DNA of 60,197 nucleotides from CAYRKQ01 sp964424985 (GCA_964424985.1 CAYRKQ010000003.1:1-60197), one strand, 5' to 3'; positions 16,060-24,481 are shown, numbered from the stretch's first letter. Made by a program: numbers and translations. The notes: generated by a model not told the origin, from the sequence alone.

Positions 16060-16218
16060 AACCATTATGAAATATACCTTATGTGTGTTATGCTTAAGGT
16101 AAGCAAGTGGTTATTATAGCCTCTCCGTTGTCATATTTAGTTCTTTATAAAACTTTTATCATCTCGGTTAGAACATTTTAGACGTGCGCTGATAAAAGAT
16201 AACGAAAGGACAGAAGAA
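16060..16218 (+). promoter_or_regulatory. Long leader of the RRM protein gene
   Basis: CTTTTATCA and TGATAAAAG form a 9-bp inverted repeat that ends near the Shine-Dalgarno (GAAAGGACAG). Small RRM proteins in other bacteria often have long, structured, cold-responsive leaders, and this may be one. The regulation is inference. Confidence 0.4.
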
Positions 16219-16509
16219 ATGGCAATGAAACTTTATGTAGGAGGCCTGGCATACAGCGTCACCGAAAAAGAATTAGAAGAGTTGTTTGCAGCTCAAGGTA
16301 AGGTGGTAAGCGTAGCGATTATTAAAGATCGTGACAGCGGCCAATCCAAGGGCTTCGGCTTTGTGGAAATGGAAGACGTTAAAGACGGTCAAACTGCCAT
16401 TAAAGAGCTCAGCGGCAAAGAAGTCAGCGGCCGAGCAATTATGGTAAACGAAGCACGACCAAAAGAAGACCGCAGCTCCGGCGGCGGTAGTTTCCGTAAG
16501 TCTTACTAG
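16219..16509 (+). CDS. RRM-family RNA-binding protein
   Basis: A 96-aa single RNA-recognition-motif protein. RNP2 is KLYVGGLAY and RNP1 is KGFGFVEM, with the aromatic residues that stack on RNA. A Gly/Ser-rich tail (SSGGGSFRKSY) follows. Such small RRM proteins in bacteria bind single-stranded RNA and act as chaperones, often in cold stress. The start has the Shine-Dalgarno AAAGGACAG. It has a stand-alone promoter and leader. Confidence 0.93.
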   Translation: MAMKLYVGGLAYSVTEKELEELFAAQGKVVSVAIIKDRDSGQSKGFGFVEMEDVKDGQTAIKELSGKEVSGRAIMVNEARPKEDRSSGGGSFRKSY

Positions 16510-16557
16510 TAAATCTTGATACATTAAATTAATAAATCAGGTTTCAGATGTAGCCTG

Positions 16558-17613
16558 TTGAATGGGCGAGTATTGCCAGTGCAAAAAATTAATAAGCATA
16601 TTGAAATTGTGCGTTCTTCGGTTGTTTGTCTGAGTTCGCTTAGTCAAGAATCGTGTGATGCGATTTTTGAAGTTTTGCAACGATCGTATGCCACGGTTGG
16701 GGTGACGACCGTTAACAATCTCGCAGATCTTGAGGCGCTCGCTCAGCGTAAGCCAGATCTGGTATTTTTAGGCATGAAATTTGTACCGCTTGAACCAGGT
16801 ACAGATCTGTTAGATTCTCAGAAGGTGTGGTTGGCGGGTTATCTTGAAGAAAGAGGCATCACCTGCACTGGCTCCCCTCGGCTTGCTCATGAACTTGACG
16901 TTAATAAAGACCTGGCGAAACAACGAGTAACTGAGGCAGATGTACGAACTGCGCCTCACGTGGTTATTGCCCAGGGTCAAACAATTGAGCCCAAAGATGT
17001 ATCTTTGCAGTTCCCAGTCTTCATTAAACCCACAAATCGAGGTGGTGGACTCGGTATAAATAGTGACTCAGTTGCTCATACATGGGCACAAGTGCAAACC
17101 AAGGTGGCGTCAATTGCCAGCGAATATGGCTCAGACGCCCTGCTTGAAGAGTATTTGCCCGGCAGAGAATTCAGTGTGGCAATTTTAAGAGATGCTGACA
17201 CATATTCGGTTATGCCGCTGGAGCTGATAGCGCCATCAGACGACCAGGGTGCTCGGATCTTAAGCGATCAAGTCAAATCAGCCAATGGCGAAGAGGTGGT
17301 GGCAGTGACAGACCCGTTTTTAAAAGACCGAGTCTCATCACTGGCGCTCAAGGCGTTTCACGCGCTGGGTGCTCGAGATTATGGGCGGATTGATATTCGT
17401 CTGGACGTAGCAGGCAACCCCCATTTTCTTGAAGCAAATCTTATTCCTAGCTTAATTGCTGGTTACGGCTCCTTCCCGAAAGCGTGTATGCTGAACCTTG
17501 AACTTGCGTACGAGCCCATGATTCTCCACATTGTTGAACTTGCCTCTGCCCGCACCGCTGCGGAGCCAGTGGCTGCACCACAACCCGAACTAGCTTCTGC
17601 CATCCCTGCCTAG
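16558..17613 (+). CDS. ATP-grasp ligase, D-Ala-D-Ala ligase-like
   Basis: A protein of about 351 aa. Its order resembles D-alanine-D-alanine ligase: an N-terminal preATP-grasp region, the DVNKDLAKQRV helix, FPVFIKPTNRGGGLGI (phosphate loop), LLEEYLPGREFSVAI, and the metal-binding end YGRIDIRLDVAGNPHFLEANLIPSL. Ddl joins two D-Ala for the peptidoglycan stem, but the usual NTLPGMT near the end is NLIPSLIAG here, so the substrate may differ. A Pro/Ala-rich tail extends the C-terminus. The start is uncertain: TTG 16558 or GTG 16579. Confidence 0.8.
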   Translation: MNGRVLPVQKINKHIEIVRSSVVCLSSLSQESCDAIFEVLQRSYATVGVTTVNNLADLEALAQRKPDLVFLGMKFVPLEPGTDLLDSQKVWLAGYLEERGITCTGSPRLAHELDVNKDLAKQRVTEADVRTAPHVVIAQGQTIEPKDVSLQFPVFIKPTNRGGGLGINSDSVAHTWAQVQTKVASIASEYGSDALLEEYLPGREFSVAILRDADTYSVMPLELIAPSDDQGARILSDQVKSANGEEVVAVTDPFLKDRVSSLALKAFHALGARDYGRIDIRLDVAGNPHFLEANLIPSLIAGYGSFPKACMLNLELAYEPMILHIVELASARTAAEPVAAPQPELASAIPA

Positions 17614-17655
17614 CCACAAATTCCCTTATTGATAAATCTCAACAAAACTGCTATG

Positions 17656-17692
17656 ATTACCCCTGTACTGATTCAACGTAACTAGGGGTAAT
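17656..17692 (+). promoter_or_regulatory. Hairpin sequestering the ribosome-binding site of the GIY-YIG gene
   Basis: ATTACCCCT (17656-17664) pairs perfectly with AGGGGTAAT (17684-17692), which contains the Shine-Dalgarno of the next gene. A TATGAT box at 17652 would start the mRNA at about the first arm, so the hairpin would be the 5' end of the transcript. Confidence 0.6.
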
Positions 17693-17935
17693 GTGAACTA
17701 TTTTTACATTTTACGTTCAAGTAAAGACGATAAACTTTACTATGGATCAACTACAAACCTTAAAAAACGATTTATTCAGCATAATAATGGCGAAGTGATT
17801 TCAACCAGATTTCGCAGACCATTAACCCTGGTCTACTACGAGGCATATACTGATCTGGATCGAGCACGTGTTCGAGAAAGACAAGTGAAGCGTAGTGGCA
17901 GCATTAGGAGTGCTTTGATCAAACGAATCGTTTAA
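17693..17935 (+). CDS. GIY-YIG domain nuclease, UPF0213/YhbQ-like
   Basis: An 80-aa protein with a GTG start. It begins NYFYILRSSKDDKLYYGSTT, a GIY-YIG module with the Tyr pair and strand order of the family. RFIQHNNGEV and the Glu-containing RERQVKRSG follow. Single-domain members of this size are common and probably act on nucleic acid, with no fixed cellular role. Its ribosome-binding site is buried in a perfect hairpin (17656-17692). Confidence 0.88.
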   Translation: MNYFYILRSSKDDKLYYGSTTNLKKRFIQHNNGEVISTRFRRPLTLVYYEAYTDLDRARVRERQVKRSGSIRSALIKRIV

Positions 17936-17982
17936 CCCGCTTTGCGAAGGTGTGGGCCAGCCCGGCCTCTCGCAGAGAAGCC

Positions 17983-18059
17983 GGGCCAGTAGCTCAGCTG
18001 GTTAGAGCACCTGCCTCTTAAGCAGGGTGTCCTGGGTTCAAGTCCCAGCTGGCCCTCCA
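17983..18059 (+). tRNA. tRNA-Lys (CTT)
   Basis: A 77-nt cloverleaf with encoded CCA. The acceptor GGGCCAG pairs with CTGGCCC, the anticodon stem CCTGC/GCAGG holds loop CTCTTAA (anticodon CTT), and the T arm is CTGGG-TTCAAGT-CCCAG. A GC-rich hairpin (GCCCGGC/GCCGGGC) precedes and overlaps the acceptor. Confidence 0.95.
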
Positions 18060-18067
18060 TGAGAAGC

Positions 18068-18091
18068 CCAGATCTTTTGGTCTGGTTTTTT
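18068..18091 (+). terminator. Rho-independent terminator after tRNA-Lys
   Basis: CCAGATC-TTTT-GGTCTGG followed by TTTTTT. Confidence 0.9.
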
Positions 18092-18191
18092 CGTGCGTGT
18101 CTTCTTGGCTTGAGTCTAGGACGCAGATTTGAAGAAGATGACAGTTTTGAATATATCGGCCGGAGGATTTTTTCTTTGTTAAGATAGTTGT

Positions 18192-18830
18192 ATGAGTGAT
18201 CAAAGCAAAATCGATGAAGTGATTAAACAAAAGCGGCCAAAACTTATCTTTTTAACCGGGAGGACAAGTACTGGCAAGACTACGCTCTCAAAATCTCTGC
18301 AGAAGAAGCACGAGTATGCTGTTATCGAGCTGGATGATGTTATAAACGGCCTCGACGCGCCAGAACATGTTGTCAAATATGTTGAAGTGTATCTCAACCG
18401 TGAAGTTCAGGATCTTGTACACGCTTTTGTCAGTGCCGTTAAACAACAAATAACAGAGTCACTTACTAATCACCCAGCTGTTATTATCGAGGGCGCACTC
18501 ACAAATATCGATACGTTAAAAGAAATTATTACACCGTGGTCTGATTCGTTTCTGCTCGTCTATCTACACCCAAAAAATATTGATGCCTACAAAGAAAGGC
18601 TACTGAGCAGATTTGCACTTTCAAACAAAGATAACGACAATAGACTTCCAGCGCATTTTTGGGAAAAGCTTAGTTCAGAGCAAGTAGAGAAGTATTATCA
18701 AGACCGAGTGGTAACGCCCGAAATCGAGAAAGCAATTGCGCAGTGCGCCAAAGAGTCGGCAGAAGTGTCTGACGCCAGACTTGCGAAGTTCTCGGCTACG
18801 TTTAAAGATGTACTGAAAATCGAAGTTTAG
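18192..18830 (+). CDS. P-loop kinase-like NTPase
   Basis: A 212-aa cytosolic protein with a Walker A motif GRTSTGKTT at about residues 23-31 and an acidic ELDD shortly after. LVYLHPKNIDAYKERLLSRF resembles the lid region of small-molecule or nucleotide kinases. A substrate cannot be assigned; chloramphenicol-phosphotransferase-like and adenylylsulfate-kinase-like folds are similar. The start is supported by TAAGAT (18180-18185) six bases upstream of ATG, a leaderless arrangement. Confidence 0.78.
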   Translation: MSDQSKIDEVIKQKRPKLIFLTGRTSTGKTTLSKSLQKKHEYAVIELDDVINGLDAPEHVVKYVEVYLNREVQDLVHAFVSAVKQQITESLTNHPAVIIEGALTNIDTLKEIITPWSDSFLLVYLHPKNIDAYKERLLSRFALSNKDNDNRLPAHFWEKLSSEQVEKYYQDRVVTPEIEKAIAQCAKESAEVSDARLAKFSATFKDVLKIEV

Positions 18831-18882
18831 CTTCAGCAGTCACCAAAATGGCTCTCCATTTAAAAGCCGCAAAAGCTTGCTG

Positions 18883-19587
18883 TTAATTAATCGCTAATTC
18901 AACCGCTTGCTTAATTACCACGTGGTTTGCGTCAATGAGCTTAATGTCAGTGTCTTTCTCTGATATGGCTAGTGGTAGCTCAGTACACCCTAATAGTACT
19001 GCTTCGGCTCCGGATTTTCTAAATCGCCTTAGTATTTTGTTCAGTTCTGATTTTGTATTTAAGCTTTGTTTTCCAGCCATCACGTCTTTAATGGCAGTGT
19101 TGATGATGATCTGCTCATCGTCTGTGGCTGTAATTGGCTCGATCCCTATTGCTGTAAGACCGTTACTGTACAACCTCAGATCTCTAGTGCTTTGTGAACA
19201 CGCAATGCCAACCTTGGCATAGCCTTGATTTTTAGCATCAGAACAAGCTTGGTCGATCATGTGTACCAATGGTGTATTGACGGCTGCTTCCATTTGCTTA
19301 TCAAAATAATGTACCGTGTTGCAGGCTACAACGATAAGTTCGCTGCCCATGTCTTCAAGTTTCTTGACAGCTTTTACTAAATCAGCAGCCACCAGTTCTT
19401 TATCACTAATGCCATATTCATCGAACCCCGAGAGCGACGTGCTGTATACCATCACCTTAGGGAAGTCGGTATCGTCCCAGGCATCGTAGTTTTTTTGCAT
19501 ATACTCAATTATGCGTTTATACATATTTGCTGAAGCAGATGGGCCAATACCACCAAGTATGCCAATTGTTTTAAACTTACTTGCCAT
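18883..19587 (-). CDS. Aspartate/glutamate racemase family protein
   Basis: A cofactor-independent two-cysteine racemase of about 234 aa. The motifs are GILGGIGPSAS near the N-terminus, the first catalytic Cys in VVACNTVHYF, and the second in LLGCTELPL. The family interconverts L- and D-Asp or Glu, and D-amino acids feed peptidoglycan. I chose ATG 19587 (MASKFKTIG) because TACAAT lies seven bases before it and the family's conserved first strand begins here. The frame is open to 19614. Confidence 0.88.
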   Translation of the reverse strand: MASKFKTIGILGGIGPSASANMYKRIIEYMQKNYDAWDDTDFPKVMVYSTSLSGFDEYGISDKELVAADLVKAVKKLEDMGSELIVVACNTVHYFDKQMEAAVNTPLVHMIDQACSDAKNQGYAKVGIACSQSTRDLRLYSNGLTAIGIEPITATDDEQIIINTAIKDVMAGKQSLNTKSELNKILRRFRKSGAEAVLLGCTELPLAISEKDTDIKLIDANHVVIKQAVELAIN

Positions 19588-19741
19588 GCGAGCTATTGTA
19601 CTATCGCTGCTCATAAAATAGTAGTGAGAGGCTTCGTGATGGCCTCTGCGAAATGTCTAAACCACCTAGGCTGATTGCACTCACTTGTACTTTCCGGCTC
19701 ATGCGGGTAAAGTAAAAACATAACTACTTAAGGAGGGTTTT

Positions 19742-20227
19742 ATGTCATTATTTTCAGTACTTGCTCAGACATCAAGTGAGATTAACTTCGATTCGTTTGA
19801 TACATCACAATTTACCACTACCACCACAACTACTACTACCAACGGTGATAGCGGTATCTTGGCTGGCATTCTGGGGGCATGGCTCATAGTTGTGCTGGTG
19901 GTCACGGTTTTAGTAGTCGTCTCAATGTGGAAGCTGTTCAAAAAGGCTGGCAAGCCTGGCTGGGCGGCAATTGTGCCAATTTATAACACTATTGTGCTGC
20001 TTGAAATTGTTGGTCGGCCAATCTGGTGGATATTCTTAATGCTCATCCCATTTGTAAACTTTGTGGTAGCCATTATTGTGGCACTTGATCTGGCAAAATC
20101 ATTTGGCAAAAGTGCCGGGCTCGGTATTGTCGTGGCCTTCTTTCCGGTTATTGGGTATCCAATTTTGGCGTTTGGTGATGCGAAATACGTTGGTCCCGCT
20201 GCGCCTGAGGCATCTGCGGTAGCTTAA
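19742..20227 (+). CDS. DUF5684-like small membrane protein
   Basis: A 161-aa membrane protein. A Thr-rich stretch (FTTTTTTTTTNGDSG) precedes a strong transmembrane segment (about 42-64), then KKAGKPGWAAIVPIYN, which is characteristic of DUF5684 proteins, and two more hydrophobic segments. Function is unknown. The start has one of the best Shine-Dalgarno sequences of the window (AAGGAGGGTTTT before ATG). Confidence 0.8.
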   Translation: MSLFSVLAQTSSEINFDSFDTSQFTTTTTTTTTNGDSGILAGILGAWLIVVLVVTVLVVVSMWKLFKKAGKPGWAAIVPIYNTIVLLEIVGRPIWWIFLMLIPFVNFVVAIIVALDLAKSFGKSAGLGIVVAFFPVIGYPILAFGDAKYVGPAAPEASAVA

Positions 20228-20273
20228 CCACTCCTCAAATAGAGAGTAAGATCAGTAGAGGAGCTGGTTTTTT
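20228..20273 (+). terminator. Terminator-like hairpin
   Basis: CCACTCCTC pairs with GAGGAGCTGG (one bulge) and is followed by TTTTTT, between the DUF5684 gene and folD. Confidence 0.6.
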
Positions 20274-20299
20274 ACTCCCACCTCTGTTAAGATGGGCGA

Positions 20300-21121
20300 G
20301 TGAAACTTCTTAACGGCTCAGATCTCGCCAGTTTTATTCAAGAGCGCCAGGCGCGGGCAGTGCGTGGTCTCCGTCAGGCTCACAGTGTGCATCCAAAGCT
20401 GGCTATTATTGTCACCGTTGAAGATCCGGTTATTGAAATTTACATGCGCTTAAAGAAGCAATATGGGCGCGACATTTTAATTGATGTCGATATTCACCGC
20501 GTTAAACAAGCTGAAGTAGTCGCGTTAATTAAAGAACTAAATAAAGACAGTACCGTCCACGGCATTATTGTGCAGTTGCCACTGGCGGATCCGACGCAAA
20601 CCGATGAAGTAGTGAATAGTGTCGCACCTGAAAAAGATGTTGATGCACTGGGCGCTCAGGCAACACACGATCCAGCGACACCAACAGCAATTTTATGGTT
20701 ACTGGCTGGCTACAACGTTGATTTAAGGGGTAAAAAAGTAGTTCTCATTGGCAAAGGAAAGCTCGTGGGTCAACCACTTGAACGGATGTTGAAAAACTCC
20801 GGTATTGAGGCCATTGCCTGTGACGAACAGGATGATATTAAAAAAGAAACGCAAGAAGCGGATATCATCATCACTGCCACGGGACAGCCAGGGATTCTCA
20901 CCAGCGATATGATCCCCGAGAATGCGGTTGTAGTTGACGCCGGCGTGGCCGTAGAGCAAGGAGTGGCCAAAGGGGATATTGCCGCGGAAGTTTACAAACG
21001 CGATGACCTAAAGATTACGCCAAAAAAAGGCGGCGTCGGGCCCCTCACCATCTGCGCATTGTTCGAAAACGTCATTAAAGCCGCCAGACTCAATGTAAAC
21101 ATTGAGTTAGATCGTAGATAA
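20300..21121 (+). CDS. folD: Methylenetetrahydrofolate dehydrogenase/cyclohydrolase (FolD)
   Basis: A 273-aa bifunctional enzyme that converts 5,10-methylene-THF to 10-formyl-THF using NADP. Landmarks are YMRLKKQYG (region of the catalytic Tyr/Lys), HGIIVQLPL, PEKDVDALG, the dinucleotide motif GKGKLVGQP and KKGGVGPLT near the C-terminus. The start is GTG with TAAGAT six bases upstream, so it is probably leaderless. The stop codon lies within the left inverted repeat of the following small element. Confidence 0.95.
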   Translation: MKLLNGSDLASFIQERQARAVRGLRQAHSVHPKLAIIVTVEDPVIEIYMRLKKQYGRDILIDVDIHRVKQAEVVALIKELNKDSTVHGIIVQLPLADPTQTDEVVNSVAPEKDVDALGAQATHDPATPTAILWLLAGYNVDLRGKKVVLIGKGKLVGQPLERMLKNSGIEAIACDEQDDIKKETQEADIIITATGQPGILTSDMIPENAVVVDAGVAVEQGVAKGDIAAEVYKRDDLKITPKKGGVGPLTICALFENVIKAARLNVNIELDRR

Positions 21122-21541
21122 AAGCAAATAGCAAATAGAGTTACTTAGATCTCAACGCCTTGATTAAGGCAGTAAGCATTTTTGTGAGCTGATTGCATTC
21201 ATCAACTAAAGACCTGGTTTCGATTGAATACAGTCTGCTGCAAAGTAATAATTGCGTTTGTAATTCTGCAAGTGAACCAAGTGCTATGCTCGTAAACTGA
21301 ATCGTTTCTTTGTTGCTGAGCCTTTTTTGCCCCTCGGCTATATTGCTTGGTACAGAGACGGCAGATCTGCGTATCTGATCGCTCAGTGCAAATTGCTCTA
21401 TTTTCGGTAATTGCCTCACTACTTTGTAGGCAGACTCCACTAAAGTCATAGATCGCTGCCACACCAGCAAGTCTTCAAAATTATACGCCATAAAGTACCC
21501 CCTTTTTTTGCAGCGTTCTATTTGCTATTTGCTTTTATCTA
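21115..21541. mobile_element. Small element: four-helix gene framed by 24-bp perfect inverted repeats
   Basis: Positions 21115-21138 begin TAGATAAAAGCAAATAGC and their exact reverse complement is at 21518-21541. The enclosed 379 bp hold only the four-helix bundle gene. The left repeat overlaps the folD stop codon, so the arrangement may have been inserted there. No clear target-site duplication is seen. Confidence 0.65.
21141..21491 (-). CDS. Four-helix bundle protein (S23 / 23S rRNA IVS-encoded family)
   Basis: A 116-aa helical protein. It opens FEDLLVWQRSMTLVESAYKV and contains the family's hallmark RRSAVSVPSNIAEGQ, then LGSLAELQTQLLL. The family was first found encoded in intervening sequences of 23S rRNA genes and is related to the Avd accessory protein of diversity-generating retroelements. 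Its function is unresolved. Here it is not in rRNA but between two perfect 24-bp inverted repeats, consistent with a mobile unit. Confidence 0.9.
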   Translation of the reverse strand: MAYNFEDLLVWQRSMTLVESAYKVVRQLPKIEQFALSDQIRRSAVSVPSNIAEGQKRLSNKETIQFTSIALGSLAELQTQLLLCSRLYSIETRSLVDECNQLTKMLTALIKALRSK

Positions 21542-21546
21542 TAATC

Positions 21547-21918
21547 TTACTCGCTTAAAGCGAGTTTCACTCGTTCAGCCACCTGCCGAGGTGTCATTTC
21601 AGCCTTGACGATAAAAGAATGTACGTGTAGTTCTTTCAGTGATTTCGGAGCTTCTTCTTCACCGAGGTTGGTCAGAATGATAACCGTAATGTCTTTGCCC
21701 CAGGCTTTCTTGCGAAGCTCAGCGAGCATTTCGTCACCGGTCATTTCGGGCATCATCAAATCAAGCAACACAATTGTTGGCTTAAAGTCTTCCAAAAGCT
21801 CGAGGCCAACTTTGCCATTTTCGGCCGTCTGCACATCAAACCCCTCCGCCTCGAACTTCAAGCGGTACATTTGGCTAATAGCCACGTCGTCTTCAATAAT
21901 CGCAATTTTTATAGCCAT
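21547..21918 (-). CDS. Single-domain response regulator
   Basis: A receiver-domain protein of about 123 aa. The acidic pocket is IIEDD, the phosphoacceptor Asp is in VLLDLMMPE, the Thr in VIILTNLG and the Lys in FIVKAEM. There is no output domain, so it works through protein contacts. I start it at MAIKIAI (21918); the frame is open to 21945. It is followed by a second receiver on the same strand, probably acting with the histidine kinase at 32577 or others, which is inference. Confidence 0.9.
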   Translation of the reverse strand: MAIKIAIIEDDVAISQMYRLKFEAEGFDVQTAENGKVGLELLEDFKPTIVLLDLMMPEMTGDEMLAELRKKAWGKDITVIILTNLGEEEAPKSLKELHVHSFIVKAEMTPRQVAERVKLALSE

Positions 21919-21965
21919 TACTATCAATGCTAGATGAAAACACAAAACTTAGCAATACCGATAAG

Positions 21966-22331
21966 TTACGCGAGGGCGGCTTTGGCTTTTTCTAAGACCA
22001 TTTGGGGGGTGGAGCTGGCTTTTACTATGTAGTCGCTGACCCCTAAGTGCCACAGGGTGCGGGGGGCTTCGTCGCGGCTAATGTTGGTCAGAATGATGAC
22101 GGGGATCTTCTCACCCCATTCTTTACCGCGCAGTTCGCGCAGCATTTCGTCGCCGCTCATGATGGGCATGCGAATATCCAGCAAAATCAGATCTGGCTTC
22201 TCCTGCTCGGCCACTTCAAGACCCTGCTTGCCATCAATAGCAGTTGAAACACGGTACTTAGCAAACTCAAACTTGAGTCTATACATTTCTAAAATGGTAT
22301 GATCGTCTTCAACAATAAGTATTTTTTTCAT
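21966..22331 (-). CDS. Single-domain response regulator
   Basis: A receiver of about 121 aa similar to its neighbour at 21547: ILIVEDD, LILLDIRMP, VIILTNIS and DYIVKAS. It has no DNA-binding domain. The start MKKILIV (22331) fits the domain boundary; a GTG 18 codons upstream (22385) is also open, and a TATACT lies 12 bases before it. A hairpin followed by six T precedes 22331 and might be an attenuator. The two receivers are adjacent and probably arose by duplication. Confidence 0.88.
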   Translation of the reverse strand: MKKILIVEDDHTILEMYRLKFEFAKYRVSTAIDGKQGLEVAEQEKPDLILLDIRMPIMSGDEMLRELRGKEWGEKIPVIILTNISRDEAPRTLWHLGVSDYIVKASSTPQMVLEKAKAALA

Positions 22332-22484
22332 AACGCCCGCTTTCTTAAACAAAAAACGAAGCCAGCCTGGGCATTTCGCCTTCACTGCCTTCGTTTAAGT
22401 ATAATAAAAGATCTAATCTGTCTCAAAGTATAAGCCTATACATTCCCTACGTCAACTATTGCCAATCTGATTTTCAGATCAAAC

Positions 22485-22564
22485 AAAAACTTGACAAAGA
22501 GGGTCTAATTTGCTATAGTTTAATATGTGCAGAAGGCACACCCATTGCTGGTGTTGCCCTAAAA
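22485..22564 (+). repeat. 80-bp direct repeat with promoter and hairpin, left copy
   Basis: It matches 27743-27822 at 77 of 80 positions. It contains TTGACA and TATAGT separated by 17 bases, preceded by TG (an excellent plus-strand promoter), then a GGCACACC..GGTGTTGCC hairpin. No reading frame follows. The two copies flank the YcaO operon. Confidence 0.8.
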
Positions 22565-22647
22565 TCTCCTCTGATAGAACGGCTCCTAAAATACTACTTA
22601 ACAAAAACGTGCGACCTCGCTATGGTTCGAGTTAGACAGGGTAGTAT

Positions 22648-23187
22648 TTATATGATTTCGTGTAGGCCGTCGATAATGATCTTAATCCCCAATTCATTCA
22701 TGTGCACTCCATCAGTGTCATGATAGTCATGATGATCATTTAAGAAAGAATAAAAAATACTCGAAAGGTCTACAATTGTTACAGATTCAAAAGTATCTGC
22801 AACGGTGCAGATCGTCTTGATGTACTGATCTGCACTCTTGTTAAATAACCCTCCTTGCTCCCCCTGTGTGATTGTATCTACTGGAGGGGGCAGCAAGACG
22901 TACGTCTTGGCGGCATTGTCTAAGCATGATAGCAAAGCCATAACGTTTTGTCTGAAGTCATGAAGAGGTGTTTTTCTATAGATGTCATTATGTCCGATAC
23001 TTAATACAAAGGTTGAATTTCTTATATTCGAGCACCATGCGTATCGGTCTACCGCGTCTCGAGAGGTTGCGCCTCCATAAGCGCAGTTAATGGTTGCGGC
23101 ATTTAGTGCATGATCAAAACGAACCAAATCGGGCTGCTTCAATTTTCCAAAGATGCTATCTCCAATTAGGAATATTGTCTTCTTCAT
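22648..23187 (-). CDS. SGNH/GDSL-family hydrolase of the YcaO cluster
   Basis: A 179-aa cytosolic esterase-like protein. The four SGNH blocks are present: Ser in LIGDSIFG, Gly in YGGATS, Asn in IGHND, and Asp/His in TDGVHMNELG. Members hydrolyse esters and acyl or acetyl groups. I start it at MKKTIFLIG (23187), seven bases after the YcaO stop; a longer frame runs into the YcaO gene and lacks conservation. It is the last gene of the operon and could deacylate or cleave the cluster's product or a carrier, which is inference. Confidence 0.85.
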   Translation of the reverse strand: MKKTIFLIGDSIFGKLKQPDLVRFDHALNAATINCAYGGATSRDAVDRYAWCSNIRNSTFVLSIGHNDIYRKTPLHDFRQNVMALLSCLDNAAKTYVLLPPPVDTITQGEQGGLFNKSADQYIKTICTVADTFESVTIVDLSSIFYSFLNDHHDYHDTDGVHMNELGIKIIIDGLHEII

Positions 23188-23194
23188 AAATTTA

Positions 23195-24481
23195 TTACGG
23201 CATTGGATGGGGTAAATAAACAGGATTAGATACCGTAGGAATTCCTTTCTCCTTACAAGACAGTATAAATTGTTTTGCGCGTGCTGTCTTTGGATTAAAG
23301 TAGATCTCACGTGTGTGTAAATCATACGCTTCAGGAATAATTAATCTAGTAGTAACGTATCCCCGTTCTCTTAAGTAGGGTGGTGTAATATCGGCAACAT
23401 AGATGTGGCGATATACGGTCTGGCATAGCTGGCGGATTGCTTGCCGTTCGACTTTTCGAGTATCGACTTTTCTTATAGAACCGATTTTATAGCGCTTGCG
23501 AAGAAGTTTATAGTGGGCTCTATCCTGATAGTAAAGGAAGCGCTCGTAAAGAGATTTTATATCCGACACTTCATTGACCCTAAGATGCATCAGATAATTC
23601 GCATAGTTATAAGTAAAAAGGGCTTCTCTAAGCGCTTTGTCGCAAGCCTCTTGCTCATTAAGCTCGGCCGAGCACCCAATTCCAAAAATAACCCCCTTTG
23701 CAGTAGGTGGTCCGTCTAAAAAGCACAGAATGACAGGTATATTTGTCTCTGAGTATAATCGCAGAAATGTAGGATGTAAGTTCTTCCGAAGAGCCGTATC
23801 TACAAGAGGTGAGTTAAGTGAGGTTGGTTCAATAGCCTGAAATATCTCGGTGAAGTAATGATTCAGCACGATCGAGTCTCTTTCTATAATCTCTAGTAGT
23901 CCTGAAAGGATGGCTGCGCCTCTCGTTTTATTAAATGCGACACCAGTTGAAGTGATATAGGATAGTCGCTTTGTTTGATGACAAGGCATATAGACTTGAC
24001 CTGCCGGATAAAGGATAGAAATTTTCTTTTCAAGCTCTTCCACGGCGACCCATGCAATGTTCTCATTCTCAGATGCATAATATTCAGTTATTTCTGGATG
24101 TTCATCAAAGAGGTGCGCTAGGGATTGGATAGGGACTTCGGGCTGTCGTAGACCAATGGCATGCGGTGATCCCCATGTAAAATCTTTTGCATTATAGTAT
24201 GCCAATGAATGGCGCTCCATGGCCTCGCCAAAGCTTTTCTGTAAAGCGACCTCTGAAGATACATCAACACCCAGCCCACCACTGCTTAACTCCTTGGTCT
24301 GATCGAACAGTATACTGGATTGTGTACTAAGAGTTTGAAACCAGTACAACCCAAATTCCTGTAAATCTTTGCGCTCGAGGCACGCATTAAGAAGTCCGGT
24401 ATATCTTCCATAAAGCTCATACATGTGTCCAAGAGACTGTCTTTGGGCTTGGGAAAAATCTCGATTCCAGATATACAGCAT
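23195..24481 (-). CDS. YcaO cyclodehydratase (azoline-forming type)
   Basis: A protein of about 428 aa. Conserved YcaO acidic helices are visible: SFGEAMERHS after GGLGVDVSS, and LLEIIERDSIVLNHYF after STGVAFN. They supply the ATP/magnesium site. The protein ends PVYLPHPMP, so the last five residues are PxPxP, the C-terminal signature of azoline-forming YcaO enzymes, which phosphorylate a peptide amide and cyclise Cys, Ser or Thr side chains. ATG 24481 overlaps the stop of the 85-aa gene as TGATG; GTG 24484 is an alternative. No fused E1/Ocin-ThiF or obvious RRE domain is seen. Confidence 0.9.
   Translation of the reverse strand: MLYIWNRDFSQAQRQSLGHMYELYGRYTGLLNACLERKDLQEFGLYWFQTLSTQSSILFDQTKELSSGGLGVDVSSEVALQKSFGEAMERHSLAYYNAKDFTWGSPHAIGLRQPEVPIQSLAHLFDEHPEITEYYASENENIAWVAVEELEKKISILYPAGQVYMPCHQTKRLSYITSTGVAFNKTRGAAILSGLLEIIERDSIVLNHYFTEIFQAIEPTSLNSPLVDTALRKNLHPTFLRLYSETNIPVILCFLDGPPTAKGVIFGIGCSAELNEQEACDKALREALFTYNYANYLMHLRVNEVSDIKSLYERFLYYQDRAHYKLLRKRYKIGSIRKVDTRKVERQAIRQLCQTVYRHIYVADITPPYLRERGYVTTRLIIPEAYDLHTREIYFNPKTARAKQFILSCKEKGIPTVSNPVYLPHPMP

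Noticed and set aside
22648..23325. Longer start for the SGNH hydrolase
   Set aside because: The extra 46 codons overlap the YcaO gene and lack conserved sequence; MKKTIFLIGDS is the family's usual beginning.
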